Of a DNA stretch of 64,000 nt, positions 35,647 through 45,103 are shown piece by piece; position 1 is the stretch's first letter, and the number at the start of each line of letters is the position of its first letter. Both the position numbers and the translations under genes were made by a program. The notes under the pieces are model-generated. The model was not told the origin of the DNA. It was given only the letters and a program-made list of their open reading frames with translations, and did not search any database. The stretch comes from Rubellimicrobium thermophilum DSM 16684 (lineage in GTDB: Bacteria; Pseudomonadota; Alphaproteobacteria; Rhodobacterales; Rhodobacteraceae). Location of the stretch: positions 256,127-320,126 of the forward strand of contig NZ_KE557320.1 of the NCBI RefSeq assembly GCF_000442315.1. Direction: 5' to 3'.

Positions 35647-36944
35647 ATGCCCCGGTTCCATCTCAAGGCCTATGGCTGCCAGATGAACGTCCATGACGGC
35701 GAACGCATGGCCGAGGCCCTTGTCGCCGAGGGATGGACCCCCGCCGAAAGCGCCGAGGACGCCGATCTCGTCCTGCTCAACACCTGCCATATCCGCGAGA
35801 AGGCCGCCGAGAAGGTCTATTCCGAGATCGGCCGGCTGCGCCCCCTCAAGGCCGCCAATCCCGCCCTGCGCATCGCCGTCGCCGGTTGCGTCGCCCAGGC
35901 CGAAGGGGCCGAGATCCTCTCCCGGGCGCCGGCCGTGGACCTTGTGGTGGGGCCGCAGGCGATCCAGGATCTGCCCGCGCTGCTGGCCCGCGCCCAGGGG
36001 GGGCGAGCGTGTCGTCGAAACCGCCTTCCGCCCGCGCGAGAAATTCGCCCGTCTGCCGGCGCGGCGCCCCCGCGCCCCTACCGCCTTCCTGACCGTGCAG
36101 GAAGGATGCGACAAGTTCTGCGCCTTCTGCGTGGTGCCCTATACCCGCGGGGCCGAGATCAGCCGCCCCCTGCCGCGCATCCTGGCCGAGGCCGAGGCCC
36201 TTGTCGCGCAGGGCGTGCGCGAGATCACGCTGCTGGGCCAGAACGTCAATGCCTGGCATGGCGGAGAGGGGGGGCTCGGCGCCCTGATCCGCCATCTCGC
36301 CCGCATCGAGGGGCTGGAGCGGATCCGCTATACCACCTCGCATCCGAACGACATGGACGACGGCCTGATCGCCGCCCATGCCGAGGAGGACAAGCTGATG
36401 CCGTTCCTCCATCTGCCGGTGCAGTCGGGATCGGACCGCATCCTGAAGGCCATGAACCGCAAGCACCGCGCCGAGGACTATCTGCGCCTTGTCGAACGCC
36501 TGCGCGCGGCGCGGCCCGATCTGGCGCTGTCCTCCGACTTCATCGTCGGCTTTCCCGGCGAGACGGAGGCGGATTTCGAGGCGACGCTGGATCTGGTGCG
36601 GGCGGTGGGCTTTGCCCAGGCCTACTCCTTCAAGTATTCCCCGCGCCCCGGCACGCCGGCGGCCGAACGCGAGCCCCTGCCCGAGGAGGTGATGGACGAC
36701 CGGCTGCGCCGCCTCCAGGCCCTGTTGACCGAACAGGAACAGGCGGCCCGCGCGGCGATGCTCGGGCAGGTGGTGCCGGTCCTGTTCGAGAAGCCGGGGC
36801 GCCTGCCGGGCCAGATGGGGGGGGCGAAGCCCGCACAACATGGCTGTCCATGCGACCGCCCCGGAGTCCTGCCGCGGTCTGATTCGCCCCGTGCGGATCA
36901 CCAGCCTCGGCTCCCATTCGCTGGGCGGCGAACTCGCCCCCTAG
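35647..36944 (+). CDS. miaB: tRNA-2-methylthio-N6-dimethylallyladenosine synthase MiaB, frame broken
   Basis: A radical-SAM methylthiotransferase of about 432 residues that modifies A37 of tRNAs reading UNN codons. The three N-terminal cluster cysteines are in YGCQMN, NTCHIRE and AGCVAQ; the radical-SAM CxxxCxxC is [12 protein letters not shown]-terminal TRAM domain ends [13 protein letters not shown]. Two frame breaks fall in G runs at 35997-36003 (before ERVVETAF) and about 36817-36824 (after LPGQM); each is repaired by one base. The intact ends and motifs argue for sequencing error. The gene is normally followed closely by phoH and ybeY; here they are nearly 18 kb away. Confidence 0.92.
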
Positions 36945-37176
36945 GCGAGCATTTCCGTGGTTTCGACAACAATGCAGCACAAGCGCTCCCGGCTGTCCGC
37001 ATTCCTGCCGCAATTTATCCAGACTCTTTATCCGATCGCGAAAAGACTTCAGAGTGCATCGCAAAGGCCTGCCTGTCCAAAGGCACCGGCCGGACGAATC
37101 GGGTTCGCATCCGCCATCCGGCGGGTGCGGGGGAAGGGGTGTAGGGCTCCGCACCTGTCTGAAGGAGGCGATTGCA

Positions 37177-37515
37177 ATGAGAACGATCCTCAGCGGGATC
37201 CTGTTGGCGACGGGTTTCGCCTTGCCGGCGGCCGCAGATCATGGAGGGCATGCCAGCGGCCATCCCGACATGTCCCCGCGGACCGGCGATGTCGTGGTGG
37301 TCCAGTGCTACCGCGGTCCTTGGAAGGAGACGATCTGGGATCGCCCCACCCCCGTCTTCGTCGATACGCTGGTGAGCGTCGGTTACGACTATCCCGCCGC
37401 CCATGCCATCGCCGAGCGCGTCTGCAAGGATGTCCGTCTTGTGGGGAACCCGGAGGCGCTGCGCGCGGAGGTGGAACGCATCATCGCCGAATCGCCCCAG
37501 TACTGGAGCCGCTGA
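37177..37515 (+). CDS. Small exported protein of unknown function
   Basis: A 112-residue protein with a clear Sec signal peptide (about 1-20, cleavage after AAA). The mature part contains VVVVQCYRGPWKETIWDRPTPVFVDTL and VCKDVRLVGNPEALRAEVERII, with two cysteines that could form a disulphide in the periplasm. GAAGGAGG precedes the ATG. No family is recognised with certainty. It is monocistronic, ending before a bidirectional hairpin. Confidence 0.7.
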   Translation: MRTILSGILLATGFALPAAADHGGHASGHPDMSPRTGDVVVVQCYRGPWKETIWDRPTPVFVDTLVSVGYDYPAAHAIAERVCKDVRLVGNPEALRAEVERIIAESPQYWSR

Positions 37516-37881
37516 GCGCCCGCTGCGGGCCGCCGCCCAAGCGCTCTGACCGGGCAATGCCCCTATGGTGACGGGCCGGACGGCCGGGTTGCCATGCCGC
37601 GCTGTCCCGTTCCCTTGGCGCGATCCCGGCGGTTGCGTCCGTCCGGGGATGCGGTCCCGGGCGCTCTTTCCGGCATCACGCTTCCGTCAGGTCTCTCAGG
37701 GCTCCCGGATGGCCTCTCCGGGAGGAGACCGCAAGGGGCCGCAGCCGCAGGGCTGCGGCCCCTTTGCCATGATGCGCCCCCTGCGGGGGGGATACAGGCA
37801 GGACAAGGTTGGGGCAGGGCGGCGGCATGCTCCGGTGGTGGCCCGTGCCGCCCTCTGCACGCGCTGACGGGAAACGGGGCG
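37516..37881. other. Intergenic region with one hairpin
   Basis: A 366-bp gap between convergent genes. No coding pattern is convincing on either strand. It contains a strong hairpin at 37733-37764. This may mark the left boundary of the sugar-catabolic island. Confidence 0.5.
37733..37764. terminator. Bidirectional hairpin terminator
   Basis: A perfect 14-bp stem, AAGGGGCCGCAGCC at 37733-37746 and GGCTGCGGCCCCTT at 37751-37764, with a four-base loop. The A and T ends make it suitable for both strands; it lies between the plus-strand secreted protein and the minus-strand ABC operon. Confidence 0.75.
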
Positions 37882-38952
37882 TCACGCCGCATCCGGCAAG
37901 CGGAGCCGCAGACCGTTCTTCGCATCAAAGAGATGCGCCTTTGGGCTCTCAAGGGCGACCTGAATCGGATCGCCGGGAGCGACCATCAGGCGTTCCTTGG
38001 CCAGCGCCATGATTTCGTGACCGGCCACGCTCACGACAAGAAAGGTTTCGGATCCTGTCGGTTCCACATCGATGACATGCCCGGGAAGACCTTCTCCGAA
38101 ACGGACATCCTCGGGACGGAGGCCATAGTGTATTTCCCGCCCATGGCGGAGCGGGAAGCCCGGAGGCGCAGCGATCACGGAACCGTCCGAAAGACGCAGC
38201 TGTCCCGGCGCAACCGCAACGGCAGGTAGAATGTTCATGGCAGGGCTGCCGATGAACTGGGCAACGAAGAGATTGGCAGGATGATCATAAAGATCCAGAG
38301 GCTGGCCGATCTGCTCCACGCGGCCCCCATTCATGACGACGATCCGGTCTGCCATGGTCATCGCCTCCACCTGGTCATGCGTCACATAGACGATGGTGGC
38401 ACGAAGGCGACGATGGAGCGCCTTGATTTCCGAGCGCATCTGCACGCGCAACTTGGCGTCCAGATTGGAAAGGGGTTCGTCGAAGAGAAACACCTTGGGA
38501 TGCCGGACTATGGCCCGCCCGATGGCCACCCGCTGGCGCTGCCCTCCCGAGAGCTGAGCCGGTTTGCGGTCCAGCAAGGGTGTCAGCGAAAGAATCTCGG
38601 CCGCACGGGCAATCTCGGCCTGGATCTCGGCACGTCGGCGGCCGGCAAGCTCAAGGGCAAAGCCCATGTTTTGCGCAACCGTCATCTGCGGGTAGAGGGC
38701 ATAATTCTGAAACACCATGGCAATGTCGCGATCCTTGGGTTCCAGATCGTTGACCCGCCGACCATCGATCGTGATCTCTCCGTCACTGATCGACTCGAGT
38801 CCAGCAATCATGCGCAACAGCGTGGACTTGCCGCAGCCGGAAGGACCGACAAGCACGACGAATTCCCCGTCTTCAATGTCGATGTCCACGCCATGAATGA
38901 CGGGGACGCTGCCATAGGCCTTCTTGAGTCCACGGATCGCAACGGATGCCAT
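37882..38952 (-). CDS. Carbohydrate ABC transporter ATPase (UgpC/MsmK type)
   Basis: A 356-residue ATPase of the CUT1 sugar-importer class. Walker A is GPSGCGKST (about 37-45), Q-loop FQNYALYP, signature LSGGQRQRVAIGRAI, Walker B VFLFDEPLSNLDAKL and switch His VTHDQVEAM. The C-terminal OB-like regulatory domain (IHYGLRPEDVRFG, VDVEPTGSE-like) is typical of MalK/UgpC. It energises the permease pair 40515-42265. The gene is the last of the minus-strand operon. Confidence 0.92.
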   Translation of the reverse strand: MASVAIRGLKKAYGSVPVIHGVDIDIEDGEFVVLVGPSGCGKSTLLRMIAGLESISDGEITIDGRRVNDLEPKDRDIAMVFQNYALYPQMTVAQNMGFALELAGRRRAEIQAEIARAAEILSLTPLLDRKPAQLSGGQRQRVAIGRAIVRHPKVFLFDEPLSNLDAKLRVQMRSEIKALHRRLRATIVYVTHDQVEAMTMADRIVVMNGGRVEQIGQPLDLYDHPANLFVAQFIGSPAMNILPAVAVAPGQLRLSDGSVIAAPPGFPLRHGREIHYGLRPEDVRFGEGLPGHVIDVEPTGSETFLVVSVAGHEIMALAKERLMVAPGDPIQVALESPKAHLFDAKNGLRLRLPDAA

Positions 38953-38965
38953 GATGGTCCTCTTC

Positions 38966-40510
38966 TCAGGAAAGCTTCCGGATTCGGAGCGCAAGGTAAG
39001 GGCGACCGGGCAGTTTCACACCGAAATCCGCATCGGGAACCCCGCCCCGTACGACGCCACCATGACGCGTCGGATGGGGAATGAGGGGCGGCACGATCTC
39101 GGCCGGTTCGATGGTCATGTTCCAGGTGTCGATGAGATCCACCCGGTAATGCCCTCCATCGGTGGGGAGTCCGGTCGTCCACTCGTTGGGCTGGTGTTCA
39201 CCAAAATAGATATAACGGACCCGGCCGCCTGCATCCGCTGCGCCTGAAATGCGGGTCCATGGCCAGTCATTGTTGGTTCCCATGGGCTCGAGGCCCTCAG
39301 TTACATCCTCTTCGAGAAGGCGTCTCAGAAAGGCAATGCGTTTCCAGGCTTCGCCCTTGAGACGGCCCCCCTTTGCCCACCAGATCACGTCATCGGGATC
39401 AGCATAGGTTTCTCCATGTCCGGCATAACCGCCCCGCATCACGGTGATCCAGAAACGGTGGACAAGCTCCTGTGCGGTGATGTTCCCCCAGGCTGGATAG
39501 ATATTCCCCTCATACTCGGGTTCATCGTTCACCACGGGCTTGCCATAGGCAATCCGCCATTCCGGCGTCCGCTTCACATCCCAGTTCTGGATGCAGACAT
39601 GGCTGATCCACGGCTTGCGATGATCGAAGTTCATATTCGGATCACCGTTGTGAATCGAGCGGAGATGGCCGACATGGTCATTCTCTTCAAGAATATGGCA
39701 GAAGCGATCCCAGAGACTGACCGGCTTGGTATTGAGGAGGAAGTCGTACTCATTGGCAAGCGACCACCAGACATTCCGGAACGCGCTCAGACGGGCAGCC
39801 ATGTAGGCAACATAGCGGCAGTCCTGCTCTGGACTCATATCCGCATACCCCCAGCGGTCGTAGGGATGGAAAAGGATGACATCGGCCTCGATTCCCATGT
39901 CCATGAGGCGCGCGACCTGGGTCTCGAAATGGCGGAAAGCAGAAAAGTTTGGCCGATCAAAATCCAGTCCGCCATCAGTCCTGGTCATGAAGATCGGATG
40001 AAGCGGCTCGTTGACATTGAAAGGATAATCCTTTGGAAAGATCGCCATGCGGATCTTGTTGAAACCCGTCATGGCAAGCGTGGCGAGAGTCTGTTCCTGT
40101 AGAGGCAACGGCTGTTGCGTCCATGCATAACAAGTTGTGCCAAAAGGAAAGAAAGATTCCCCATCGTCATAGGCAAAGTGAAAACGGTTGCGCACTCTTA
40201 CCGGGCCATGAACTCCGGGGCGCGCGGGCGCAACACTCAGTTGCCCTGAAAGCCTGTCGAGGCCGGAGGCGGAGGAACGGGTGAGCCAATTCCATTCACC
40301 CTCGGTATCCGGCATGAAACGCAGGACATAGCGTCCTTCACCGTCGTAGAAACCCGGAACCTGAATTCTGCGGTTCCCAAGTGAGAAGGTGCCTGTGAAT
40401 TTTACATCAAGATACGGATTCCCCTCTGCAGGACCGGCGAACACGAATTCGCACATGTCGTAGACATGTCCGCTTGTGCGAGAACCAGGACCGGCTTGAA
40501 TATGAGTCAT
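38966..40510 (-). CDS. DUF5060/DUF4038 glycoside hydrolase (apiosidase-like)
   Basis: A 514-residue enzyme. An N-terminal DUF5060 beta-sandwich (about 1-95; FTGTFSLGNRRIQVPGFYDG) leads into a TIM-barrel DUF4038 domain, the 'apiosidase-like' family related to GH140. Seen are FFPFGTTCYAWTQQ near residue 118, a probable acid/base Glu in VWWSLANEYDFLL near 255 and a probable nucleophile Glu in VVNDEPEYEGNIYP near 325; a C-terminal beta domain follows. No signal peptide, so it acts on an imported oligosaccharide or glycoside. It is encoded between the ABC ATPase and permeases. Apiose is an attractive but unproven product. Base composition is clearly less GC-rich than the flanking housekeeping genes. 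Confidence 0.75.
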   Translation of the reverse strand: MTHIQAGPGSRTSGHVYDMCEFVFAGPAEGNPYLDVKFTGTFSLGNRRIQVPGFYDGEGRYVLRFMPDTEGEWNWLTRSSASGLDRLSGQLSVAPARPGVHGPVRVRNRFHFAYDDGESFFPFGTTCYAWTQQPLPLQEQTLATLAMTGFNKIRMAIFPKDYPFNVNEPLHPIFMTRTDGGLDFDRPNFSAFRHFETQVARLMDMGIEADVILFHPYDRWGYADMSPEQDCRYVAYMAARLSAFRNVWWSLANEYDFLLNTKPVSLWDRFCHILEENDHVGHLRSIHNGDPNMNFDHRKPWISHVCIQNWDVKRTPEWRIAYGKPVVNDEPEYEGNIYPAWGNITAQELVHRFWITVMRGGYAGHGETYADPDDVIWWAKGGRLKGEAWKRIAFLRRLLEEDVTEGLEPMGTNNDWPWTRISGAADAGGRVRYIYFGEHQPNEWTTGLPTDGGHYRVDLIDTWNMTIEPAEIVPPLIPHPTRHGGVVRGGVPDADFGVKLPGRPYLALRIRKLS

Positions 40511-40514
40511 GACA

Positions 40515-41381
40515 TCACTCCTTGACGGCGCCGGAAACAAGTCCGGCTACGAAGTAGCGCTGGAAGATGAGGTAAACGATGACCGCCGGGAGGACTGTCA
40601 TCACAATCGCGGCGTTGAGCTGCCCGTAGTTGCTCTGGAACTGGCTCTGGAATGCCATCAGCCCAAGCGGAAGAGTCCACATGTCGGAATCCTGCAGAAT
40701 GACAAGGGCCATCGCGAATTCGTTCCAGGTTGCCACGAAGTCGAGGATGAAGAGGGCAGCCAGCACGGGAAGCGAAATCGGAAGGAAGATCCGACGGAAG
40801 ATTACGAAGTGGGAAGCGCCGTCAATCCGTGCTGCCTCTGAAAGCTCTCGGGGTACTGCAGAAAAAAAGCCGTGCAGGATAAAGACCTGATAAGGAACGC
40901 CGAAAGCCAGATACGGAAGAATGATTCCCGGATAAGTATTAATGAGACCGAATGCATTTACCTGGCGAAAGATGGGTGCCAGCATCACCTGAAAGGGGAT
41001 CATCGTTCCGAACAGGACGACAACGAAGAACAGCTTTCTCCAGCGCATTCGAACACAGGCCAGGGCATAGGCTGCCATGGCGCTCAGAAACAGTCCGAGC
41101 GGGACCTTGATGGCCGTGATGATGATGCTGTTGAAGCTGGCTGTCGTAAAATTTCCGCGTTGCCATGCGGCCGAGTAATTTTCCCATGCATAATCGGCCG
41201 GAGGCGAGAAGGCGCTGGATCCCATGACCTCGGCTGCTGATTTGAGCGAGGTGAAGACAATGAAGATGAACGGGGCGATCCAGAGGGCAGCCAGGATGAT
41301 CAGGGAAATCCACAGGCCGACGAGAATCGGATCAAGATGAGCAGATCCAGGCTGACGGAAGAAGCGGCTGGCCAGAGTCAT
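40515..41381 (-). CDS. Sugar ABC permease, MalG type
   Basis: A 288-residue CUT1 permease with six helices. The EAA loop that contacts the ATPase is ELSEAARIDGASHFVIFRRIFLPIS (about 195-220). It overlaps the MalF-type gene by four bases and precedes the glycoside hydrolase. It carries the solute across the inner membrane with its partner. Confidence 0.92.
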   Translation of the reverse strand: MTLASRFFRQPGSAHLDPILVGLWISLIILAALWIAPFIFIVFTSLKSAAEVMGSSAFSPPADYAWENYSAAWQRGNFTTASFNSIIITAIKVPLGLFLSAMAAYALACVRMRWRKLFFVVVLFGTMIPFQVMLAPIFRQVNAFGLINTYPGIILPYLAFGVPYQVFILHGFFSAVPRELSEAARIDGASHFVIFRRIFLPISLPVLAALFILDFVATWNEFAMALVILQDSDMWTLPLGLMAFQSQFQSNYGQLNAAIVMTVLPAVIVYLIFQRYFVAGLVSGAVKE

Positions 41382-42265
41382 GTCGTGCTTCTCCTCAGTG
41401 TCCAGCGCAGATAGGGAATGACGATGACGAGGGTGATGATGAGAAGGATCACCGAAACCGCAGCCCCGCGACCGAAAGAGCCAAGCTGCATGGCCTGTGT
41501 ATAGGCCCACATGGCAAGCATCTGTGTCGATTGCGCAGGGCCTCCGCCTGTCATTCCATAGACGATGTCGAAGGCCTTGAGCGAGTTGATGAGGGACAGG
41601 ACCAAAACGATCGTGATGGTGGGTCCCAGGGCAGGAAGGGTCACGTGCCGGAAGACTGCGTAGCGACCGGCGCCGTCGATCCTGGCTGCCTCGATCAAGG
41701 TCTGTGAAACACCCTGCAGACCCGCCAGGAACAGGACCATCGAGAACCCGACACTGGACCACAGATGCGCCACAAAGACCGACCAGAGCGCAAGCTTTCG
41801 GTTCCCCAGCCAATCCTGGATCCAGCCGGACATGCCCCACTCCGTTAGCAGGGAATTGAAAAGGCCGAAAAAGGGATCGTACATCCACCGCCAGATCGTT
41901 GCCACCGCAATCGAGGCAATGATCACCGGAAGGTAGAAAATTGCCCTCAGCGTTCCCCTGGCCGGCAAGCTCTGGTTGAGCGCGAGAGCCAAGCCGAAAG
42001 CGATGAGATTCGGCAAGGTAATTGCGGCAAGCGTCCAGAGCACGGTGTTGACGAGCGCACCCCAGAACACGGGATCCTGGGTCAGCACGACGCGATAGTT
42101 GTTCCAGCCGACAAAGCGGCTTTGCGCATCAAGGCCGTTCCATTCCGAAAAGGATTGACGGATGACGTCAATCATCGGGTAGAAGGCAAAGATCAGATAC
42201 ACGACGAGCGCCGGCAGCAGGAGCATGTAGCCCTCTGCTTGCGGTCGCAGCGAGCGGCGCATCAT
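41378..42265 (-). CDS. Sugar ABC permease, MalF type
   Basis: A 295-residue CUT1 permease. The first helix is YMLLLPALVVYLIFAFYP, and the EAA loop is TLIEAARIDGAGRYAVFRHVTLP (about 190-213). It overlaps the MalG-type gene (ATGA). The 46-bp gap from the binding-protein gene suits a hairpin that lets the receptor be made in excess. Confidence 0.92.
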   Translation of the reverse strand: MMRRSLRPQAEGYMLLLPALVVYLIFAFYPMIDVIRQSFSEWNGLDAQSRFVGWNNYRVVLTQDPVFWGALVNTVLWTLAAITLPNLIAFGLALALNQSLPARGTLRAIFYLPVIIASIAVATIWRWMYDPFFGLFNSLLTEWGMSGWIQDWLGNRKLALWSVFVAHLWSSVGFSMVLFLAGLQGVSQTLIEAARIDGAGRYAVFRHVTLPALGPTITIVLVLSLINSLKAFDIVYGMTGGGPAQSTQMLAMWAYTQAMQLGSFGRGAAVSVILLIITLVIVIPYLRWTLRRSTT

Positions 42266-42310
42266 GATATCCTCCAGATCATGGGAGGGGCAGCGCCCCT
42301 CCCATTGCGA

Positions 42311-43555
42311 TCAACCCCGGTTGACAATGAAGCTCTGCATTGCAGCAGCGCCTTCTTCCGGCGTCATGTTGCCCTGGGCAACTTCGTTGATGACCCGGAA
42401 ATATTCAGTCGTCACGTCAAGCGGAAAGGCCTGATCGCCGTTCACGAAGATCTCGGAATGATCAGCAAAGATGTCGAGCCATTGCTGCTCGGCATCTCCG
42501 ACGTCCTGGTACTCGACATTCCGGTTGACCGAAATTGCCCCAAAAGCCCCCAGATGGCGCTGCTGCACCTCGTCGGAGAGAAGGTAGTCGAGGAACTTTG
42601 CCGCGAGGTCGGGGTGTTCGGATCTGCTCGAGATGTAGAGGTATTCGGCAAAACCGTAGAGGCGGCCGGTTCCGGTCGGAAAGATGAACAGGTCGAACCC
42701 CTCGATCGGCGCCGCCTGACTGATCTGGCCCACAAGCCAGTCGCCTTCAAGCATCATGGCAGCACGATTGGCCAGGAAGAGATTGAAGGACTGAGCCTGA
42801 TCAATTCCCATGAAAGGAGAGAGGATATGGTTGGCCGACCAATCCGCCAGCTCGGCAAAGGACTCGACCGCGCAGGGCGTGGTTGTCCAGTCTGCGGTCA
42901 TCGCCTTGAGGGCGTCATGTGTTTCGGCCCCGCATTTCGTCTCCAGGATGACGTCCATCAGACGCATCAGGTGCCAGTTGACGGTGCCGCCGAAGGTAAA
43001 GGCCGGAATCCCTGCTGCCTTGAGGGCATCGGCCGCCGCCTTGAGCTCCTCATAGGTCTGCGGTTCGGCGGTGATGCCCGCCTGCTCGAACAGCGCCTTG
43101 TTGTAGTACACGGCTTCGCCGGCAAAAGAGTAGGGCACGCCGTGCCGCTCTTCGGTGAAGGCCGTCGTGAAACCCATGGCCGAGGGCAGGAGACGGTCTT
43201 CCCAGCCATACTGCTCATAATAGGCATCGAGAGGCGCCGACAGTCCCGCCTGGACGAACTCTCCGCCAAGACCAAGTCCCGCCCACATGAAGTAGATGTC
43301 GGGCCCCTGATCGGAACGGGCCGCAACCCGCAGGGCCGCCTTGTGCTCGTCCACGGAACGCTGCTCGATTCTGATCGTGACGCCCGGATTGGCGGCCTCG
43401 AACTCCTCGATGATCTGCGCCCAGGCTGCGTTCTCGGCTTCCACCGCGCCGGTCAGGGTCCATACCGTCAGTTCCTGCGCCGCCGCGCCGCCGCTCATGC
43501 CTGCCATCACGGCAAGGGTGGAAAGGGTAGTTCTTAGCGCCCGACAGCCCTGCAT
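42311..43555 (-). CDS. Sugar ABC solute-binding protein (CUT1)
   Basis: A 414-residue periplasmic binding protein. A signal peptide spans about 1-26, cleaved after AAAQ, then LTVWTLTGAVEAENAAWAQII begins the MalE-like fold; later blocks include GPDIYFMWAGLGLGGE, HGVPYSFAGEAVYYNKALFEQAG and ANRAAMMLEGDW. The start is the ATG at 43555 behind GGGAGGAG, not the upstream ATG at 43570. It is the first gene of the five-gene operon and should set its substrate: an oligosaccharide or glycoside acted on by the DUF4038 enzyme. Confidence 0.9.
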   Translation of the reverse strand: MQGCRALRTTLSTLAVMAGMSGGAAAQELTVWTLTGAVEAENAAWAQIIEEFEAANPGVTIRIEQRSVDEHKAALRVAARSDQGPDIYFMWAGLGLGGEFVQAGLSAPLDAYYEQYGWEDRLLPSAMGFTTAFTEERHGVPYSFAGEAVYYNKALFEQAGITAEPQTYEELKAAADALKAAGIPAFTFGGTVNWHLMRLMDVILETKCGAETHDALKAMTADWTTTPCAVESFAELADWSANHILSPFMGIDQAQSFNLFLANRAAMMLEGDWLVGQISQAAPIEGFDLFIFPTGTGRLYGFAEYLYISSRSEHPDLAAKFLDYLLSDEVQQRHLGAFGAISVNRNVEYQDVGDAEQQWLDIFADHSEIFVNGDQAFPLDVTTEYFRVINEVAQGNMTPEEGAAAMQSFIVNRG

Positions 43556-44224
43556 CGGTTCTCCTCCCATGGATTGCGGGTTTTTTCCCTCCTACGGGAT
43601 ATGGCGATTTTCGTGATCTATCAAGAATATTTTCGTATTGTCTCATTTTTTTCTGTCTCTGTCCTCGTGCTGTGCAGCTGACAAAAAGCTTGCGCAAGTG
43701 ATTCCGATTCTTCCTCGTCATGCGCTCGGCCCGCCTTGGGCAGGGGGATGCGCCGGGGCTCACATGACGGTGCTGCAAGAACTTCAGGGGCCGTGAAACC
43801 GCCGACAGGGCAGGTAAGGGCAGGGCGGCCTTGCCACAGCGAGGGGAGGGACCGTTCCGAATCAATTCGCAGGAAGGCGAAGGCAATCCTGACGGGGCGG
43901 ATTTCGTGCGGCCGCCGATGATGGCCTCTGGCCATTCCCGCCGCGCCATGACAGGCCCCGGCAGGGGGGGGATCGCGTTCGCCCCCTCTGTTGCCTGGGG
44001 CACGGATCGGTCTCGGCCTGCCTGCGCCATCCCGATGATTGGCGCTCGCGTGCCATGCGGGCTTGGTTCTCGTCCTTTGGGTTGGCGGAGCGGACCCGGC
44101 CCGAAAGCGGTCAGCCTGCCGGTTCCCGGTCAGGTGCCGTCATCTCTGGCCGGCGCCATCATCCCTGCGCCGCGGTCATGTCCGCCATGGGGGAGGCGGG
44201 TGCGAAGCCGTCCGGGGGCGGCCC
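43556..44224. other. Intergenic region, regulatory sequence at left, otherwise no gene
   Basis: A 669-bp stretch between the binding-protein gene and deoR. The left 120 bp is AT-richer and holds the binding-protein promoter with repeated ATTTTCG. Further right, open frames of about 60-100 codons on both strands have no domain, no good ribosome site and low-complexity composition, and are not called. The second half is ordinary GC-rich spacer. Confidence 0.5.
43607..43635. promoter_or_regulatory. Repeated ATTTTCG motif, possible DeoR operators
   Basis: ATTTTCG occurs at 43607-43613 and 43629-43635, 22 bp apart in the same orientation, 52-80 bp upstream of the binding-protein start. The reverse-complement form CGAAAAT occurs at 49376-49382 upstream of the second ABC operon. 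DeoR-family repressors often bind such TTTC/GAAA repeats at helical-turn spacing. Confidence 0.45.
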
Positions 44225-45045
44225 TCAGCTCGCGATGAGCACTTCGATGCCTCGACGCTCGAATTCCTTGGCGTCCTTGTCGCTGATTCCGTCGTCGGTG
44301 ATGAAGGAATGCACGACCTCGAGATCGCCCAGCCGGGTGAATGAGGACTTGTTGATCTTGGTAGAGTCCGCGACCAGATAGACCCGTGCCGCCGCGGCAA
44401 TCATGGCCTTCTTCAGCTGAAGATCGGCGAAACTCGGATAGGTGAGGCCGGCATCGAGGCTCACCCCCGCGTGGCGAGGAAGAGCTTCCCCGCCCAGATG
44501 TTCCGGAAATATTCGGCCGATGCGTCGCCGGACAGCGAGAGGGTCGGGGCCTTGAACTGTCCCCCCGGCATGTGGACGGCCAGACCGGGGACCGCGCCCA
44601 GGATCAGGGCGATGTTGAGGGCGGTCGTGATGACGGTCAGGTTGCGGCGATCCTTCAGGCGTGTGGCTACTTCGGTGGTCGTGGAGCCGGCGTCGAGGAT
44701 GAGGGTTTCCCCGTCCCGCACGAGGCTGGCCGCGAGGGCGCCGATGCGCCGCTTCTTGTCCATGTTCTCGCTGTGCTGGAGCGCCAGCGCGCCGACCTGC
44801 ACGGGAACGGTGTTGAGATAGGCGCCGCCATGCTCGCGCGTGATATGGCCATCGGCCTCGAGCCGCTCCAGGTCCTGACGGATCGTTGCTTCCGAGACCT
44901 GGAAGGCGGCGGCCAGGTCGCGCACACGGGCACTGCCTTCCTCCTGAAGCCATTCCAGGATGCGGCGGCGGCGGGGCTCGGAGAGAAGGCCGGGCTGGAC
45001 TTCCGGCCGGATCTCGATCGGTTTCGTTTCCACCTTGGCCTCCAC
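44225..45045 (-). CDS. DeoR-family transcriptional regulator, frame broken
   Basis: A regulator of about 273 residues. The N-terminal DeoR helix-turn-helix spans about 23-75 (RRRRILEWLQEEGSARVRDL, SEATIRQDLERLEADGHI); the sugar-phosphate sensor domain has ILDAGSTTTEVATRL and the C-terminal LVADSTKINKSSFTRLGDL motifs. The frame breaks in the C run at 44464-44468; one more base joins FLATRG to VSLDAGLTYPSF. The start is the GTG at 45045 with AAGGAGAACA upstream. It is the distal gene of the RbsABC-type operon and lies between two sugar operons that share an ATTTTCG/CGAAAAT motif, so it probably represses both in response to a phosphorylated sugar. Confidence 0.85.
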
Positions 45046-45103
45046 TGTTCTCCTTCGAGTTAAAGCGGAGAGAAGCGGCGGACAAGTCGTCTTTCCGGAT
45101 CCT

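Noticed and set aside
36945-37176. Integration site or small RNA after miaB
   Set aside because: No tRNA fragment, integrase or paired repeats were found; only ordinary spacer sequence is visible.
43621-44381. Small open frames between the binding-protein gene and deoR
   Set aside because: No ribosome sites, no domains and biased composition; treated as spacer.
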